Below are positions 55,548 through 64,000 of a stretch of 64,000 bases of DNA, in pieces; within the stretch, counting starts at the first letter, position 1; each line of letters begins with the position of its first letter. This DNA comes from Thermococcus gorgonarius (GTDB lineage Archaea > Methanobacteriota_B > Thermococci > Thermococcales > Thermococcaceae). The DNA is taken from positions 992,001 to 1,056,000 of the forward strand of contig NZ_CP014855.1 in NCBI RefSeq assembly GCF_002214385.1. The letters run 5' to 3'. The translations under genes were made by a program, and so were the position numbers. Below the pieces are notes generated by a model. It made no database searches. It was not told the origin of the DNA and worked only from the letters and a program-made list of their open reading frames with translations.

Positions 55548-56224
55548 AAGTGGGAAGGAAAATTGCGGGAATAGACGAAGCCGGAAGGGGCCCTGTAATC
55601 GGCCCCATGGTTATCGCGGCGGTTGTTTTTGACGAGGTCAATCTGCCTAAACTTGAAGCACTCGGAGTTAGAGACTCGAAAAAGCTGACACCCAAAAGGA
55701 GAGAAAAACTCTTCAATGAAATTCTTAAAATAGCGGACGATTACGTCATCCTTGAGCTCTCCCCGGAGGAGATAGACTCCAGAGAAGGAACGCTCAACGA
55801 ATTCGAGGTAAACAACTTCGTAAAGGCCCTCAACTCCCTTAAAGTTAAACCGGACGTTATATACATAGACGCCGCGGATGTCAAGGAGGAGCGGTTTGGG
55901 GAAGAAATAGGGAAGCTCCTTAACTTTAAGGCCGGAATAATAGCAGAGCACAAGGCCGACGACAAATTCCCCCCAGTTTCAGCTGCTTCAATAGTAGCCA
56001 AAGTAACTCGTGACAGGGCTATAGAGCGGTTGAAGGAGGAATATGGGGAGATAGGAAGCGGATATCCCAGTGATCCAAGAACAAGAGAGTTTTTGATGAG
56101 CTACTACAAGAAGCACGGAGAGTTTCCACCGATAGTCAGGAGGACGTGGAAGACCCTCAAAAAGATCAAGAGGGCTGGACAGCTGAGCATAGAGGAGTTT
56201 CTGAAGGAAAAAAGAAAGAACTAA
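55544..56224 (+). CDS. rnhB: Ribonuclease HII
   Basis: 226 residues. GIDEAGRGPVIGPMVIAAVV (catalytic DE at 10-11), DSKKLTP, IDAADV (catalytic Asp about 105) and HKADDKFPPVSAASIVAKVTRDRAI (fourth Asp) are the RNase H2 marks. It removes ribonucleotides from DNA and RNA-DNA hybrids. Third gene behind the metal transporter; RNase HII needs Mg or Mn, but the link may be fortuitous. Confidence 0.96.
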   Translation: MKVGRKIAGIDEAGRGPVIGPMVIAAVVFDEVNLPKLEALGVRDSKKLTPKRREKLFNEILKIADDYVILELSPEEIDSREGTLNEFEVNNFVKALNSLKVKPDVIYIDAADVKEERFGEEIGKLLNFKAGIIAEHKADDKFPPVSAASIVAKVTRDRAIERLKEEYGEIGSGYPSDPRTREFLMSYYKKHGEFPPIVRRTWKTLKKIKRAGQLSIEEFLKEKRKN

Positions 56225-57960
56225 CTGGGTTTCCTTGGAAGTCCTCCTTCTCTAGTCCGGATTGAAGTCTTCTTTGGCCTTCTAACGCCTTCTCTAACCC
56301 GAACGGTCGGTGGGAGTGGAATGGAGGGTAGATACACCTCTCCTGGGATTTTCTGGCTCTTTCTGAGTTTACTCTCCGCGTATTCAACAAAGCGCTTCAC
56401 CTTTAAGACCCTGCCGAGCCAGAGGAGGTAGGTGAGAAGGGACTCCTCGAAGGCCTCCCACTTTACAAGGTCGTAGAGGAACACGCCCATTATAACCGTC
56501 GCCTCGGGAACCAGGGCAGTGGCGTAGAAGCTGAACTGGGTTTTGCCGCCCATAGCGTACTGGAGGGCAAAGAGCAGCAATGTGCTCCAGAACACTCCAA
56601 AGGGTATAAGGGCGCCTTCACCACGCCTCCTCCAGACGTAGGGAACCGCAAAGACAGCGACTATGGTGAAGAGCATAAGAGTTGGACTAGTGTTGGCAAC
56701 TATATCGGGATCAAAGTGGAAGTGGAAGGGGTTGGCGTTGTAGAACCACTGCCAGAAGGGAGACGTCCAGGGGTTTTCACCCTTGTAACTAAGGTGCCAT
56801 TTGAAGCTTCCAAGGAAGTCCCTCAGCCACGGATCAAAGCCCTGAACCTTTATTATTGGGATCTCTGGGATCAGGAAGCCCAGGAGCGGAAGGAAAACTG
56901 CCGCGGTGACGAGATACGCTAACTCCCTGACGGCGTCTCTGCTTGAATATGAGAACTCCGCAAGGGCCACCACAGTGAGACCAAGCAAAACCAAGAAGTA
57001 GCTTTTCTCCCAGTAGGCAGCCCGGTACTCGGCGTAGGCAACTATCGTGCCTCCAATTAGCACAGTTACGATTATTATCCTGGCAACTTTTCTCCAGTCA
57101 ACCCTTAGAGCTAGGTCCCTAACCAACTTCAGGAAGAAAATCGGATAACCAAAGGCACCGCTGACTTTGGTAGCCCCGGCAAGTCCGGCAGAGAACCCAG
57201 CGCCCATATCTCTCGAATACACGAAGAGGAACACGAAGAGGGCAACAAAGAAGGCAACGTAGATGTCCAGCATTGCGGTAACAGCTGTAGCCTGCAGGAG
57301 CGGATCAACAGCCGCAAAGAACAGCGCGATTAAGGAAGCGATATAACTGCGAGTTATTCTGTAAGCAGTCAGCAGAACGAGAAGCTGCAGAAGACCGTAG
57401 AGGATTATCCCAGGGATTCTCCATACTAGGGGCCTGTCCCCACCGAGGATCATGGCCAGCATTATGAAATCCTTCCCTAGGAAGGGATGTTCAGTGTTGA
57501 GATAGTTCTGTATCCTCTCAGCATCTGGATACCTGAAGCCGGTAACCACGTAGAAGTCGTCTTGAGGTATCTTTTTCTCCAGGTAAGCGAGAAAATCGTC
57601 CAGGTTATTCTGAGGAATTTCAACGTAGACGGCCGGGAACTTCTGGTAATTAACCCTAGCCGATAAGTTGCCTTTAAACCTCAACATGGCGCCTTCGACC
57701 ACGTCCCGATAGCGAAGCTTCGCCTCGTCGTCCTTGAAGATCACGTTAACTCCCTCGTAGCCGTTGTGGATGTAATGCAACTGAAAACCGAGCCTGTGAA
57801 GGACGTTTCGCGAAGCAGAGACGTACCAGACCTCATCTCCAACGTAGTCGACCAGGTCTGCCCTGGATGCAGTATCGTAAGCGTACCAGAGGGAGGCCCC
57901 CATCATGCCGATGGCAAGGAGAAGGAAAACAACGAATTTTATCTTGCCCATCCGATCCAT
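56221..57960 (-). CDS. PMT-type membrane glycosyltransferase
   Basis: 579 residues. One N-terminal membrane helix, an outer-face loop with VDYVGDEVWYVSASRN (acidic pair typical of GT-C catalytic loops), then about ten further helices and a basic cytoplasmic tail. It resembles dolichyl-phosphate-mannose protein mannosyltransferases (GT39) and archaeal relatives. It probably moves sugars from lipid carriers to surface proteins or lipids. ATG 57960 follows GGTGGGTGGTAAC. Specific donor unknown. Confidence 0.8.
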   Translation of the reverse strand: MDRMGKIKFVVFLLLAIGMMGASLWYAYDTASRADLVDYVGDEVWYVSASRNVLHRLGFQLHYIHNGYEGVNVIFKDDEAKLRYRDVVEGAMLRFKGNLSARVNYQKFPAVYVEIPQNNLDDFLAYLEKKIPQDDFYVVTGFRYPDAERIQNYLNTEHPFLGKDFIMLAMILGGDRPLVWRIPGIILYGLLQLLVLLTAYRITRSYIASLIALFFAAVDPLLQATAVTAMLDIYVAFFVALFVFLFVYSRDMGAGFSAGLAGATKVSGAFGYPIFFLKLVRDLALRVDWRKVARIIIVTVLIGGTIVAYAEYRAAYWEKSYFLVLLGLTVVALAEFSYSSRDAVRELAYLVTAAVFLPLLGFLIPEIPIIKVQGFDPWLRDFLGSFKWHLSYKGENPWTSPFWQWFYNANPFHFHFDPDIVANTSPTLMLFTIVAVFAVPYVWRRRGEGALIPFGVFWSTLLLFALQYAMGGKTQFSFYATALVPEATVIMGVFLYDLVKWEAFEESLLTYLLWLGRVLKVKRFVEYAESKLRKSQKIPGEVYLPSIPLPPTVRVREGVRRPKKTSIRTREGGLPRKPS

Positions 57961-58045
57961 GTTACCACCCACCAGTCGTTGGAACAATGACTTTTAAGCT
58001 TCTTGTCCCGCGCAAGCTTTAAAATATCTCCACCTATCTGGAACG

Positions 58046-59194
58046 ATGATGGAGATAACCGAAGAGCTGATAAAGCTGGCAGAGGAACTAATAAGGAAGG
58101 GCTATGGTGAGAAAAAGCTTCGAGCCAGCCTGGGGAAGGACTGGAAGCTCATAGCTGAGATAGCCAGGGCCAGAATAAGGGCGAAGGATAAGTTCTCCAG
58201 GAACGACCTTTGGATGGATCTGGAAGGGCTCCGCTATGCAACACACGAGGTTGTGGCAAAATACCGCGCTGAGAGGCTTGAGGAGTTTGGAATTAAAAGC
58301 ATCGCCGATGTATCCTGTGGAATAGGGATTCAAATCATCTTCTACGCAATGAAAGTTGATAGAGCCTATGGAATCGACATTGACCCGCTCAAGATAGAGT
58401 TCGCCAGGAGAAACGCCAAAAAATACGGTGTTTCAAACATCGAGTTCATAAACGCCGACTCACTGGCTCCTGAAACCATCGATAGAATTGATGCCGAGGT
58501 CGTTTTCTCCGACCCGGCCAGACCTCCAGAGATGCCCGAGAGAAAGCTTGAAGACCTCCTTCCCAGCCCCCTCGAGGTTTACACCGCCTACAAAAAGAAA
58601 ACCGACGCCTTTATCTTTGATCTGCCCCCACAGATCAGGCGGGAGAAAGTGCCCTGGAAGGGCGAGTTTGAGTACATAGACATCTTTGGAGCACTCAACC
58701 GGCTTACGTTCTACACAGAACCCCTGGCAAAGGCAGAGAGAAGCGCGGTGATCCTGCCGGCGGGGGTAAGAATAGAGAGCAACCCGAACTTGGAGAACAT
58801 TGTGGAGTGGGCTACGGAACCGGGTGAATACCTCTACGAGATACCTCAGAGCTTGGATTATGCCGATTTAATAAACGAACTCCTTCACGCTCTCCCGGTT
58901 GAAGCAAAAATGCTCATGAGGGAGAAAAGGCGCGTTTTGGCCACTGGAAACGAAGAAGTAAAAAGTCCCTACCTGAAGAGAACATACCACGTTGTCGGAA
59001 TTCTTCCATTCCATCCGGTCAGAATAAACGATTTCCTGAGGAAAGAGGGCTTTGGAAGGGCAACGTTAAGAATAAGCGTTCCGGAGAGCGAATACTGGAG
59101 AATCAGGAAGAAGATCGAGGAAAACCTGAAGGGAGAACGGAGGGCATTCGTCTTTAAGATCGGAGAAAAGGCCGTGATAGCGGAAGAGCTATAA
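58046..59194 (+). CDS. Class I SAM methyltransferase with THUMP-like C-terminus
   Basis: 382 residues. A helical N-terminus, methyltransferase motif I as [20 protein letters not shown] (about 85-104), [22 protein letters not shown], and [16 protein letters not shown] (D-P-A-R in place of the usual D-P-P-Y). The last 100 residues ([18 protein letters not shown]) resemble the THUMP-like domain of RNA methyltransferase relatives. RNA or protein may be the substrate. Monocistronic. Confidence 0.82.
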   Translation: MMEITEELIKLAEELIRKGYGEKKLRASLGKDWKLIAEIARARIRAKDKFSRNDLWMDLEGLRYATHEVVAKYRAERLEEFGIKSIADVSCGIGIQIIFYAMKVDRAYGIDIDPLKIEFARRNAKKYGVSNIEFINADSLAPETIDRIDAEVVFSDPARPPEMPERKLEDLLPSPLEVYTAYKKKTDAFIFDLPPQIRREKVPWKGEFEYIDIFGALNRLTFYTEPLAKAERSAVILPAGVRIESNPNLENIVEWATEPGEYLYEIPQSLDYADLINELLHALPVEAKMLMREKRRVLATGNEEVKSPYLKRTYHVVGILPFHPVRINDFLRKEGFGRATLRISVPESEYWRIRKKIEENLKGERRAFVFKIGEKAVIAEEL

Positions 59195-59380
59195 CTCCTC
59201 AATTTTTGCGTTTCGTATCTTTTTTGACCCAATGCGAAGCTGTTTGAAATAATCAACGTGTTCAGCCGGAAGGAAAGCCTCCAGGCTGGTTTCCTTTAGG
59301 CGTTTCTTCCTTTTTCGAGGTACTTCTTCCTTCCTTATGGAAACACCCGAACCCAGGAACTCGTCTATTTTCCGGTACAT
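59189..59380 (-). CDS. Small basic protein of unknown function
   Basis: 63 residues starting [20 protein letters not shown], strongly basic in the middle (RKRKKRLK) and ending in a helical segment ([20 protein letters not shown]). Family not recognised. Divergent from prolidase and convergent with the methyltransferase, overlapping it by 6 nt. A weak ribosome site makes the start uncertain, but length and composition favour a real gene. Confidence 0.55.
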   Translation of the reverse strand: MYRKIDEFLGSGVSIRKEEVPRKRKKRLKETSLEAFLPAEHVDYFKQLRIGSKKIRNAKIEEL

Positions 59381-59471
59381 GATTACAACCAGCACAGATA
59401 TGCAAACAGATATAAAACTTTTCCGACGAAAGGGTTTTATCCATCAACTTCAACACCTTCAGGTGGTTGAG

Positions 59472-60518
59472 ATGAGGATCGAAAAACTCAGGGAGTTTAT
59501 AGCCGAGAAAGAGCTCGACGGCGTGCTGATAACCCACAAGCCCAACCTCTATTACTTCACGGGCTCTTCGCCGGTTCTCGGTGGCTACCTCGTTGTAACA
59601 CCGGATGAGGCAGTTTTCCTAGTCCCCGAGCTGGAATACGAAGAGGCAAAAGAGACCTCAAAGGTACCCGTTGAGAAGTTCAAAACCGGAAAGGAGCTCT
59701 ATGAGAGACTTTCGTCCTTCAAGCTCAGGAAGCTCGGCATCGAAGGAAGAACTAGCTTTTCCACGATTCAAACACTGAAGGAAAAGGCCAACGTTGAGGA
59801 CTTTACGGCAGTGGATGACGTAATCAAGGAGCTCCGTATAATCAAAACTCCCGAGGAGCTGGAGATTATAGAGGAAGCTTGTAAAATAGCCGATCAGGCA
59901 ATGCTCGTTGCTCTGGAGGAGATAAGCGAGGGTAAGCGCGAGAGAGAGATAGCGGCAAAGATGGAGTACGTCATGAAGATGAACGGAGCAGAAAAACCGG
60001 CCTTCGACACTATAATCGCGAGTGGATGGAGATCAGCCCTGCCACACGGAGTAGCGAGCGGCAAGAGGATAGAGAAGGGCGATTTGGTCGTCATCGATGA
60101 GGGAGCGCTTTATAGACACTACCACTCTGACATGACGAGAACTATCGTTGTCGGTTCGCCAAACGAAAAGCAGAAGGAAATCTACGAGATTGTTCTGGAG
60201 GCCCAGAAGAAGGGCGTTGAGGAAGCAAGGCCTGGCATTACAGCGAAAGAGCTCGACACCATCGTTAGGGACGTTATAGCCGAATACGGCTACGGAGACT
60301 ACTTCATCCACTCCACCGGCCACGGAGTCGGCCTTGAGATACACGAGTGGCCGAGGGTAAGCCAGTTCGATGAGACCGTCCTTAAGCCAGGCATGGTGAT
60401 AACGGTCGAGCCGGGCATCTACATCCCAAAGTTTGGGGGTGTCAGAATAGAGGACACCATAGTCATTACGGAGAACGGGGCCAGAAGGCTCACCAAGACG
60501 GAGAGGGAGCTTATTTAG
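59472..60518 (+). CDS. pepQ: Xaa-Pro dipeptidase (prolidase)
   Basis: 348 residues, the same length as the well-known Pyrococcus prolidase. An N-terminal creatinase-like domain, then the pita-bread catalytic domain with metal ligands: VVIDEGALYRHYHSDMTRT (two Asp), HSTGHGVGLEIHE (His), VEPGIYIP (Glu) and RIEDTIVI (Glu). Hydrolyses dipeptides ending in proline, supplying proline for the oxidation pathway. ATG 59472 follows AGGTGG at 6 nt. Confidence 0.96.
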   Translation: MRIEKLREFIAEKELDGVLITHKPNLYYFTGSSPVLGGYLVVTPDEAVFLVPELEYEEAKETSKVPVEKFKTGKELYERLSSFKLRKLGIEGRTSFSTIQTLKEKANVEDFTAVDDVIKELRIIKTPEELEIIEEACKIADQAMLVALEEISEGKREREIAAKMEYVMKMNGAEKPAFDTIIASGWRSALPHGVASGKRIEKGDLVVIDEGALYRHYHSDMTRTIVVGSPNEKQKEIYEIVLEAQKKGVEEARPGITAKELDTIVRDVIAEYGYGDYFIHSTGHGVGLEIHEWPRVSQFDETVLKPGMVITVEPGIYIPKFGGVRIEDTIVITENGARRLTKTERELI

Positions 60519-60533
60519 GCTCGCAATTAAAAA

Positions 60534-60629
60534 TTAAAAAGCATCCTCTGGCTTTAAGGTTTTCTTTTGAAGTTTTTGCCTCGCCTCGCGCTCAACGGTT
60601 ATCAACCACACGTACATCATTGGGGTCAT
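60534..60629 (-). CDS. 31-residue ORF flanked by two glycolytic motifs
   Basis: A small ORF beginning MTPMMYVWLITVEREARQKL and ending KPEDAF. The ribosome site GGAGGTGA lies 6 nt before the ATG, a perfect Thermococcus arrangement. A TATA element (minus-strand GTTTTTAAAG, 60664-60673) is 20-30 nt upstream of the expected start site. Two sites exactly matching TATCAC-N5-GTGATA flank the promoter. A hydrophobic segment of about 7 residues is followed by a basic helix. The function is unknown; it may be a peptide made according to sugar supply. Confidence 0.65.
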   Translation of the reverse strand: MTPMMYVWLITVEREARQKLQKKTLKPEDAF

Positions 60630-60633
60630 TATA

Positions 60634-60650
60634 TATCACCTCCAGTGATA
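60634..60650 (-). promoter_or_regulatory. Thermococcales glycolytic motif, downstream copy
   Basis: TATCAC-CTCCA-GTGATA, a perfect match. It overlaps the ribosome site and expected transcript start of the 31-residue ORF, a repressing position. Confidence 0.78.
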
Positions 60651-60685
60651 CACAAGTTCTACACTTTAAAAACTTTTTGTTTAGG

Positions 60686-60702
60686 TATCACCACAAGTGA
60701 TA
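60686..60702 (-). promoter_or_regulatory. Thermococcales glycolytic motif, upstream copy
   Basis: TATCAC-CACAA-GTGATA, a perfect match, 13 bp upstream of the TATA element (60664-60673). In the known system, a site upstream of the promoter serves activation in gluconeogenic growth. Its centre is 52 bp from the other copy. Confidence 0.78.
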
Positions 60703-60813
60703 TAAAAACAGGGATTAAGCCAGTGAACCGGTCTCGGAGGGGACAAAGGATAAAACTCCACCCGCGTACTACCGGCAGGCTTAAGAGTCAGGTGCAATAG
60801 TCGGGGTGATACC

Positions 60814-61887
60814 ATGCAGATAATCGAGGAGAAGCCCAAGGAAGGCAAAGTGAAGGTCAAGGCCGAGACTTTGGACGACCTCTGGCATCTCTATCACATC
60901 ATCGATCCTGGCGATATCGTCTACGCCAAAACTCTCCGCAAGCAGAGCCAGAGGAGCGATTCCCTGAGGGCTGAGAAGGTTGAAGTTATCCCGGTTTTCC
61001 TCGGAGTTAAAGCGGAGAAGATAAACTTTCACAAGTTTGCCAACCAGGTGCGCGTTACCGGACCGATAGTCTACGCGAGCAGGGAAGACGTTCCCCTCGG
61101 CAAGTACCACACGATAGCAATTGAGGAAGGAACGGTAGTAACCATCGAGAAACCCCGCTGGAAAGAGCACCACATTGAAAGGCTGAGGGAGGCAGTTGAG
61201 GCCTCCAAGAGGGCAAGGGTAACGATAGTCGTCATCGACGACGGGGAAGCAGATATGGCCCTCGTCAGGGAGTACGGCGTGGAAATACTCAACAGCATAC
61301 GCCATAACCTTGGCGGTAAGCGCTACAACACCGACAGGGAAAGCGAGGAGAAGAAGTTCTTCCACGACGTGGCAAAGACGATGGAGGAGGTAATGAGGCG
61401 CGAAAACGTTGAGAAAGCCATTGTGGCTGGGCCGGGATTCGTAAAGGAGGACTTCTATAAGTTCCTGCAGGAGAACTACCCGGAGCTTGCAAAGAAGGTC
61501 GTTATAGAGGACACGAGCGTGACGGGAAGGACGGGCATCTACGAGGTCATCAAGCGCGGGACAGTGGAGAGGGTCTACCACGAGAACCGTGTCGCCAAGG
61601 AAGTCCAGCTAGTCGAGAAGGTTTTGGAGAGCATAGCTAAAAACAACGGCTTAGCGGCGTACGGTCTCAAAGAGGTGGAGGAAGCGGTGAACTACGGTGC
61701 CGTCGAGACGCTTTTGGTGCTCGACGAACTCCTCAAAGGAGAGCACAGGGAGAAGATAGAAGAGCTGATGGACGCGGTCAGGTATTCGCGCGGTGAGGTG
61801 GTGGTTGTCAGCTCGGAGCACGAGGGCGGCGAGAAGCTGAAGGCATTGGGCGGTCTGGCGGCCCTTCTGAGGTTCAGGGTGAAGTGA
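60814..61887 (+). CDS. pelA: Ribosome rescue/mRNA surveillance protein pelota
   Basis: 357 residues in three domains: an Sm-like N-terminal domain (KVKVKAETLDDLWHLYHIIDPGD), a central eRF1-like domain with IVVIDDGEADMALV and KKFFHDVAKTMEEVM, and a C-terminal L7Ae-like domain (VNYGAVETLLVLDELLKGE). No GGQ loop, as expected. With aEF1-alpha and ABCE1 it frees stalled ribosomes. GGGGTGATACC precedes ATG. Confidence 0.97.
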   Translation: MQIIEEKPKEGKVKVKAETLDDLWHLYHIIDPGDIVYAKTLRKQSQRSDSLRAEKVEVIPVFLGVKAEKINFHKFANQVRVTGPIVYASREDVPLGKYHTIAIEEGTVVTIEKPRWKEHHIERLREAVEASKRARVTIVVIDDGEADMALVREYGVEILNSIRHNLGGKRYNTDRESEEKKFFHDVAKTMEEVMRRENVEKAIVAGPGFVKEDFYKFLQENYPELAKKVVIEDTSVTGRTGIYEVIKRGTVERVYHENRVAKEVQLVEKVLESIAKNNGLAAYGLKEVEEAVNYGAVETLLVLDELLKGEHREKIEELMDAVRYSRGEVVVVSSEHEGGEKLKALGGLAALLRFRVK

Positions 61888-61902
61888 AGACCACCCAATT
61901 CC

Positions 61903-62901
61903 TCATTCTTTGTAAAGCTCTACGTACGGATCAGCTCTAAACTCTGGAAACGGCCTTTCTTCTCCATTTTCGACCAAAACCCCCTCTTTCTCCTCTGTGA
62001 ACTCTCCGAGCTCGAAAGCCAGGATTCCATTTTTAATTAATTCCGTAATTAATGAATCAACGTTTTCGGGAGGGGTTATAGCAATAAGCGTTCCCGTTGA
62101 GGAGACGCTCCAGGGTTCTAGGCCGTAGAACTCAAGAACCTTCCTAACGAGCGGGTCAAGATGAAGTTTCTCTGCATAAACCCTGAATCCGACGCCCGAG
62201 TTGTCCGCTATCTCGTGTAAAGCTGTCAAACCACCTTCGGTAGCGTCATGCATGCCCCTGACGAAGGGCTTGGCTGTCAATGCATCGGGAACGACGGTTT
62301 CGAAGTAAAAGGAGCGTTTGAGTCTCATAAGCTCTTTCTTGGAGAGAATTTTTGAGAGTTCCTCCTCTTTAAAGTACGCCGCCGAAACTGCAAACTCAAG
62401 GCCAACTTTGGCCGTAATGATGATCCTATCGCCCGGCTTCGCCAGTGGAAGCTTAAGCTCGTCCTTTCTCACAAGGCCCATCGCGGTGGTAGTTGCTGTA
62501 GGCTCTGAAACGCTTGGGTAAACCCCTGTGTGACCTCCTATTATCGAGCCCCCGTACTTTAGGCACTCCCCGTGGAGGTCCCCCGTTACTATTTTGAGGA
62601 ATTCCCTGCTAGTTCCCTTGGGAAAGAGCAAATCAACGACCAACCACCCCGGCTTCGCCCCAAAAACTGCCACATCGCTGGAGGCAAAATGGTAAGTGAA
62701 GAAGCCGAAGGTCTCAACTGGGACACCGAGGGTCGGATCGGTCGCTATCACGAGGTAATGCTCTTCGTCGTATTCCAGAACCGCAGAATCAAAGCCCTCT
62801 CTTGGCCCGTAAACCACCCCGGCATCCTCAACGCCGAGGTTTGGAAAAATTACTTCTCTTAACAGCTCATTCCTCAGCTTTCCAAGCGGTAGTTCCCCCA
62901 T
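61903..62901 (-). CDS. AIR synthase-related (HypE/PurM-like) protein
   Basis: 332 residues of the PurM fold: DFDSAVL-like N-terminal motif in GPREGFDSAVLEYD, FFTYHFASSDVAVFGAKPGW (substrate/ATP helix), SIIGGHTGVYPS and GMHDATEGGL. The C-terminal GTLIAI strand completes it. It lacks the HypE C-terminal Cys tail, so it is not HypE proper. ATG 62901 follows GGTGATTTGG, just after the stop of the PP-loop gene upstream. Reaction unknown. Confidence 0.83.
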   Translation of the reverse strand: MGELPLGKLRNELLREVIFPNLGVEDAGVVYGPREGFDSAVLEYDEEHYLVIATDPTLGVPVETFGFFTYHFASSDVAVFGAKPGWLVVDLLFPKGTSREFLKIVTGDLHGECLKYGGSIIGGHTGVYPSVSEPTATTTAMGLVRKDELKLPLAKPGDRIIITAKVGLEFAVSAAYFKEEELSKILSKKELMRLKRSFYFETVVPDALTAKPFVRGMHDATEGGLTALHEIADNSGVGFRVYAEKLHLDPLVRKVLEFYGLEPWSVSSTGTLIAITPPENVDSLITELIKNGILAFELGEFTEEKEGVLVENGEERPFPEFRADPYVELYKE

Positions 62902-62906
62902 CCAAA

Positions 62907-63695
62907 TCACCTGAACTTCTCTATTGCCGCTCTGATTTCATCAAGCGTCTCATCATCGCAGTTCCAGCACATTATCTCGAAGCTTGGAACCCGGACGCTG
63001 ACGCGGACTTTTCTCTTTCTGGCGATTTTACTTACCTCGTAGTTCACCCTGTAGGCTAAATCCATTAACTCCGGCTTTACTAGCTCTTCTTTATCAATGT
63101 ACTGGAGGGGGCAACCTTCGCGCCACTGCCTCCTCCTCGCGTGCTCGTACATACGGTAGGGCCTTATTCCAGCCCCGTCCGCAAGCTTTTCAACTTCCTC
63201 TGCTGTGTACTTTATGAGGGGCCTGAAAGTTGGTATTCCTATTCTGGGAATCTCGCAGAGGCGTATATCGGTTTTGCACTGGTCCAGGAGGGCGCCTATT
63301 ATTTTGTCGTTGGCGTTGTCGCCCTTCGCTAAGACGTCGAAGCCGTTGTTCAGCGCGAACCATTTGGCGTTCCAGAGCATGACCTTCTTGCAGTTGATGC
63401 AGACCGGGCCTTTCCTTCCTACCGCTTCCCCGAGGAGGCCATCCGTTACGTCCACCAAGAAGTGCTCGACGCCGAGCTTTTTCGTGAACTTCATCGCCCA
63501 CCTTAGAGTTTCCCTCCAGCTCCAGCGGTGGAAGAATGTCAAAGCTGAAACATCCAAATCGGCTTCTTTGAGAAGGTATAAGGCAAGGGAACTGTCCTTT
63601 CCGCCTGAAAACATAACGAGTATTCTCTTATCGAAAAGTCCGGCTTTCTCTGAGAAATTCCTTATCTCCTCGATGACATCGTTGAGAGCGAGCAT
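62907..63695 (-). CDS. PP-loop ATPase (COG1365/TtuA-related)
   Basis: 262 residues. The PP-loop is VMFSGGKDSSLALYLL (about 29-44). Cysteines occur in CINCKK, the pairs near LCEI and GCPLQY, and MCWNC near the C-terminus, suggesting a metal or Fe-S site as in tRNA thiolation enzymes of the TtuA/TtcA type. Without the N-terminal zinc fingers of TtuA. ATG 63695 has no ribosome site; a TATA-like string 25 nt before (CTTTTAAGC) suggests a leaderless mRNA. Coupled to the AIR-synthase-like gene. Confidence 0.78.
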   Translation of the reverse strand: MLALNDVIEEIRNFSEKAGLFDKRILVMFSGGKDSSLALYLLKEADLDVSALTFFHRWSWRETLRWAMKFTKKLGVEHFLVDVTDGLLGEAVGRKGPVCINCKKVMLWNAKWFALNNGFDVLAKGDNANDKIIGALLDQCKTDIRLCEIPRIGIPTFRPLIKYTAEEVEKLADGAGIRPYRMYEHARRRQWREGCPLQYIDKEELVKPELMDLAYRVNYEVSKIARKRKVRVSVRVPSFEIMCWNCDDETLDEIRAAIEKFR

Positions 63696-63732
63696 GGGGA
63701 AAAATAAATTGGAGTGCTTAAAAGTCTGAGCC

Positions 63733-64000
63733 TCAGACTTTCTCAAGCCACTGCTCTGCGAGGTCTCCAACGATGGGGAACTTGTAGCGCTCGCCCTGAT
63801 AGGCCTTGACCATTCCGATTATCCAGAGGATAATCCCCAGGAGTACCAGAAGATTTGCTAGAACTCCTCCAACAACAGGTATAATCTTCAATATCCATGC
63901 AAGCACTGTAATGCCTAAGAAGGTTATCGTTGACTGCATTGCGTGGAAACGGACGAAATCGCTGTCCTTCTCAAGGAGGAGGAATATTATCCCTGTAACC
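63733..64000 (-). CDS. DUF4870-like small membrane protein (5' end beyond window)
   Basis: The frame is open to the window edge, so the start is missing. The visible part begins VTGIIFLLLEKDSDFVRFHA, then MQSTITFLGITVLAWILKII and VVGGVLANLLVLLGIILWIIG: three membrane helices with the conserved KDSDFVRFHAMQS of the DUF4870 family. Ends EQWLEKV. Function unknown. Confidence 0.85.
   Translation of the reverse strand, partial: VTGIIFLLLEKDSDFVRFHAMQSTITFLGITVLAWILKIIPVVGGVLANLLVLLGIILWIIGMVKAYQGERYKFPIVGDLAEQWLEKV

Noticed and set aside
60567-60800. 77-codon plus-strand ORF
   Set aside because: No ribosome site, and it runs through both regulator palindromes and the TATA element of the opposite small ORF.

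Overview
The window comes from a hyperthermophilic euryarchaeon of the order Thermococcales, most likely a mid-GC Thermococcus. This rests on protein content recognised by eye: heat-shock regulator Phr, FL11-type feast/famine regulator, ADP-dependent glucokinase, cupin glucose-6-phosphate isomerase, AglB, L41e, RpoP, Nop10, aIF2-alpha, pelota, prefoldin alpha. Promoters are archaeal (A/T-rich TATA element about 25 nt before the start site), ribosome sites are GGAGGTGA-like and genes are densely packed. No CRISPR array, insertion sequence, rRNA or intact integrated element was seen.

Layout. 0-3.7 kb: RNase III-like protein, two ASCH-domain proteins, a class III pilin with its own prepilin peptidase, a HAD phosphatase, and between the last two an unannotated pair of guide RNAs (H/ACA followed directly by C/D) on the minus strand. 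3.7-6.9 kb: KaiC-like ATPase, charged small protein, M28-like peptidase and a convergent winged-helix regulator. 6.99-7.15 kb: a two-hairpin H/ACA guide RNA. 7.2-9.4 kb: FL11 regulator and DRG GTPase. 9.5-14.2 kb: proline uptake (symporter plus small subunit) and oxidation (two FAD subunits). 14.2-24.9 kb: transporter, methyltransferase, nitrilase, L41e, prefoldin, GalE, PurA, lipase, adenylate kinase. 24.9-30.9 kb: AglB, GlmS, M42 peptidase. 31-35.4 kb: information-processing genes (RpoP, L37Ae, aIF2-alpha, Nop10, PAC2). 35.4-39.6 kb: hexose-phosphate mutase, ManC-type enzyme and glucokinase. 39.6-44.9 kb: NMD3, DUF424, Phr, S17e, deaminase, AsnRS. 44.9-46.3 kb: the most accessory-looking stretch, with an A/T-rich orphan membrane protein, a hairpin-rich 500-bp spacer and tRNA-Val(CAC). 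46.4-64 kb: HIT protein, a second C/D RNA, alanine aminotransferase, split LysO exporter, glucose-6-phosphate isomerase, M50 protease, RNase Z, metal ABC transporter, RNase HII, PMT glycosyltransferase, prolidase, pelota, AIR-synthase-like and PP-loop proteins, and a truncated membrane protein at the edge.

How the genes fit together. Three themes recur. (1) Guide RNAs: three H/ACA hairpins and two C/D RNAs, together with Nop10. (2) Sugar metabolism under one regulator: sites matching the Thermococcales glycolytic motif TATCAC-N5-GTGATA lie at glkA, at pgi and, twice, around the promoter of an unannotated 31-residue ORF. (3) Glycan supply and protein glycosylation: GlmS, mutase, ManC, GalE, AglB and PMT. 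Several palindromes sit on predicted start sites (proline symporter, metal ABC transporter, Phr) and are probably operators. All family names are from reading translations and remembered family features; no database search was run.
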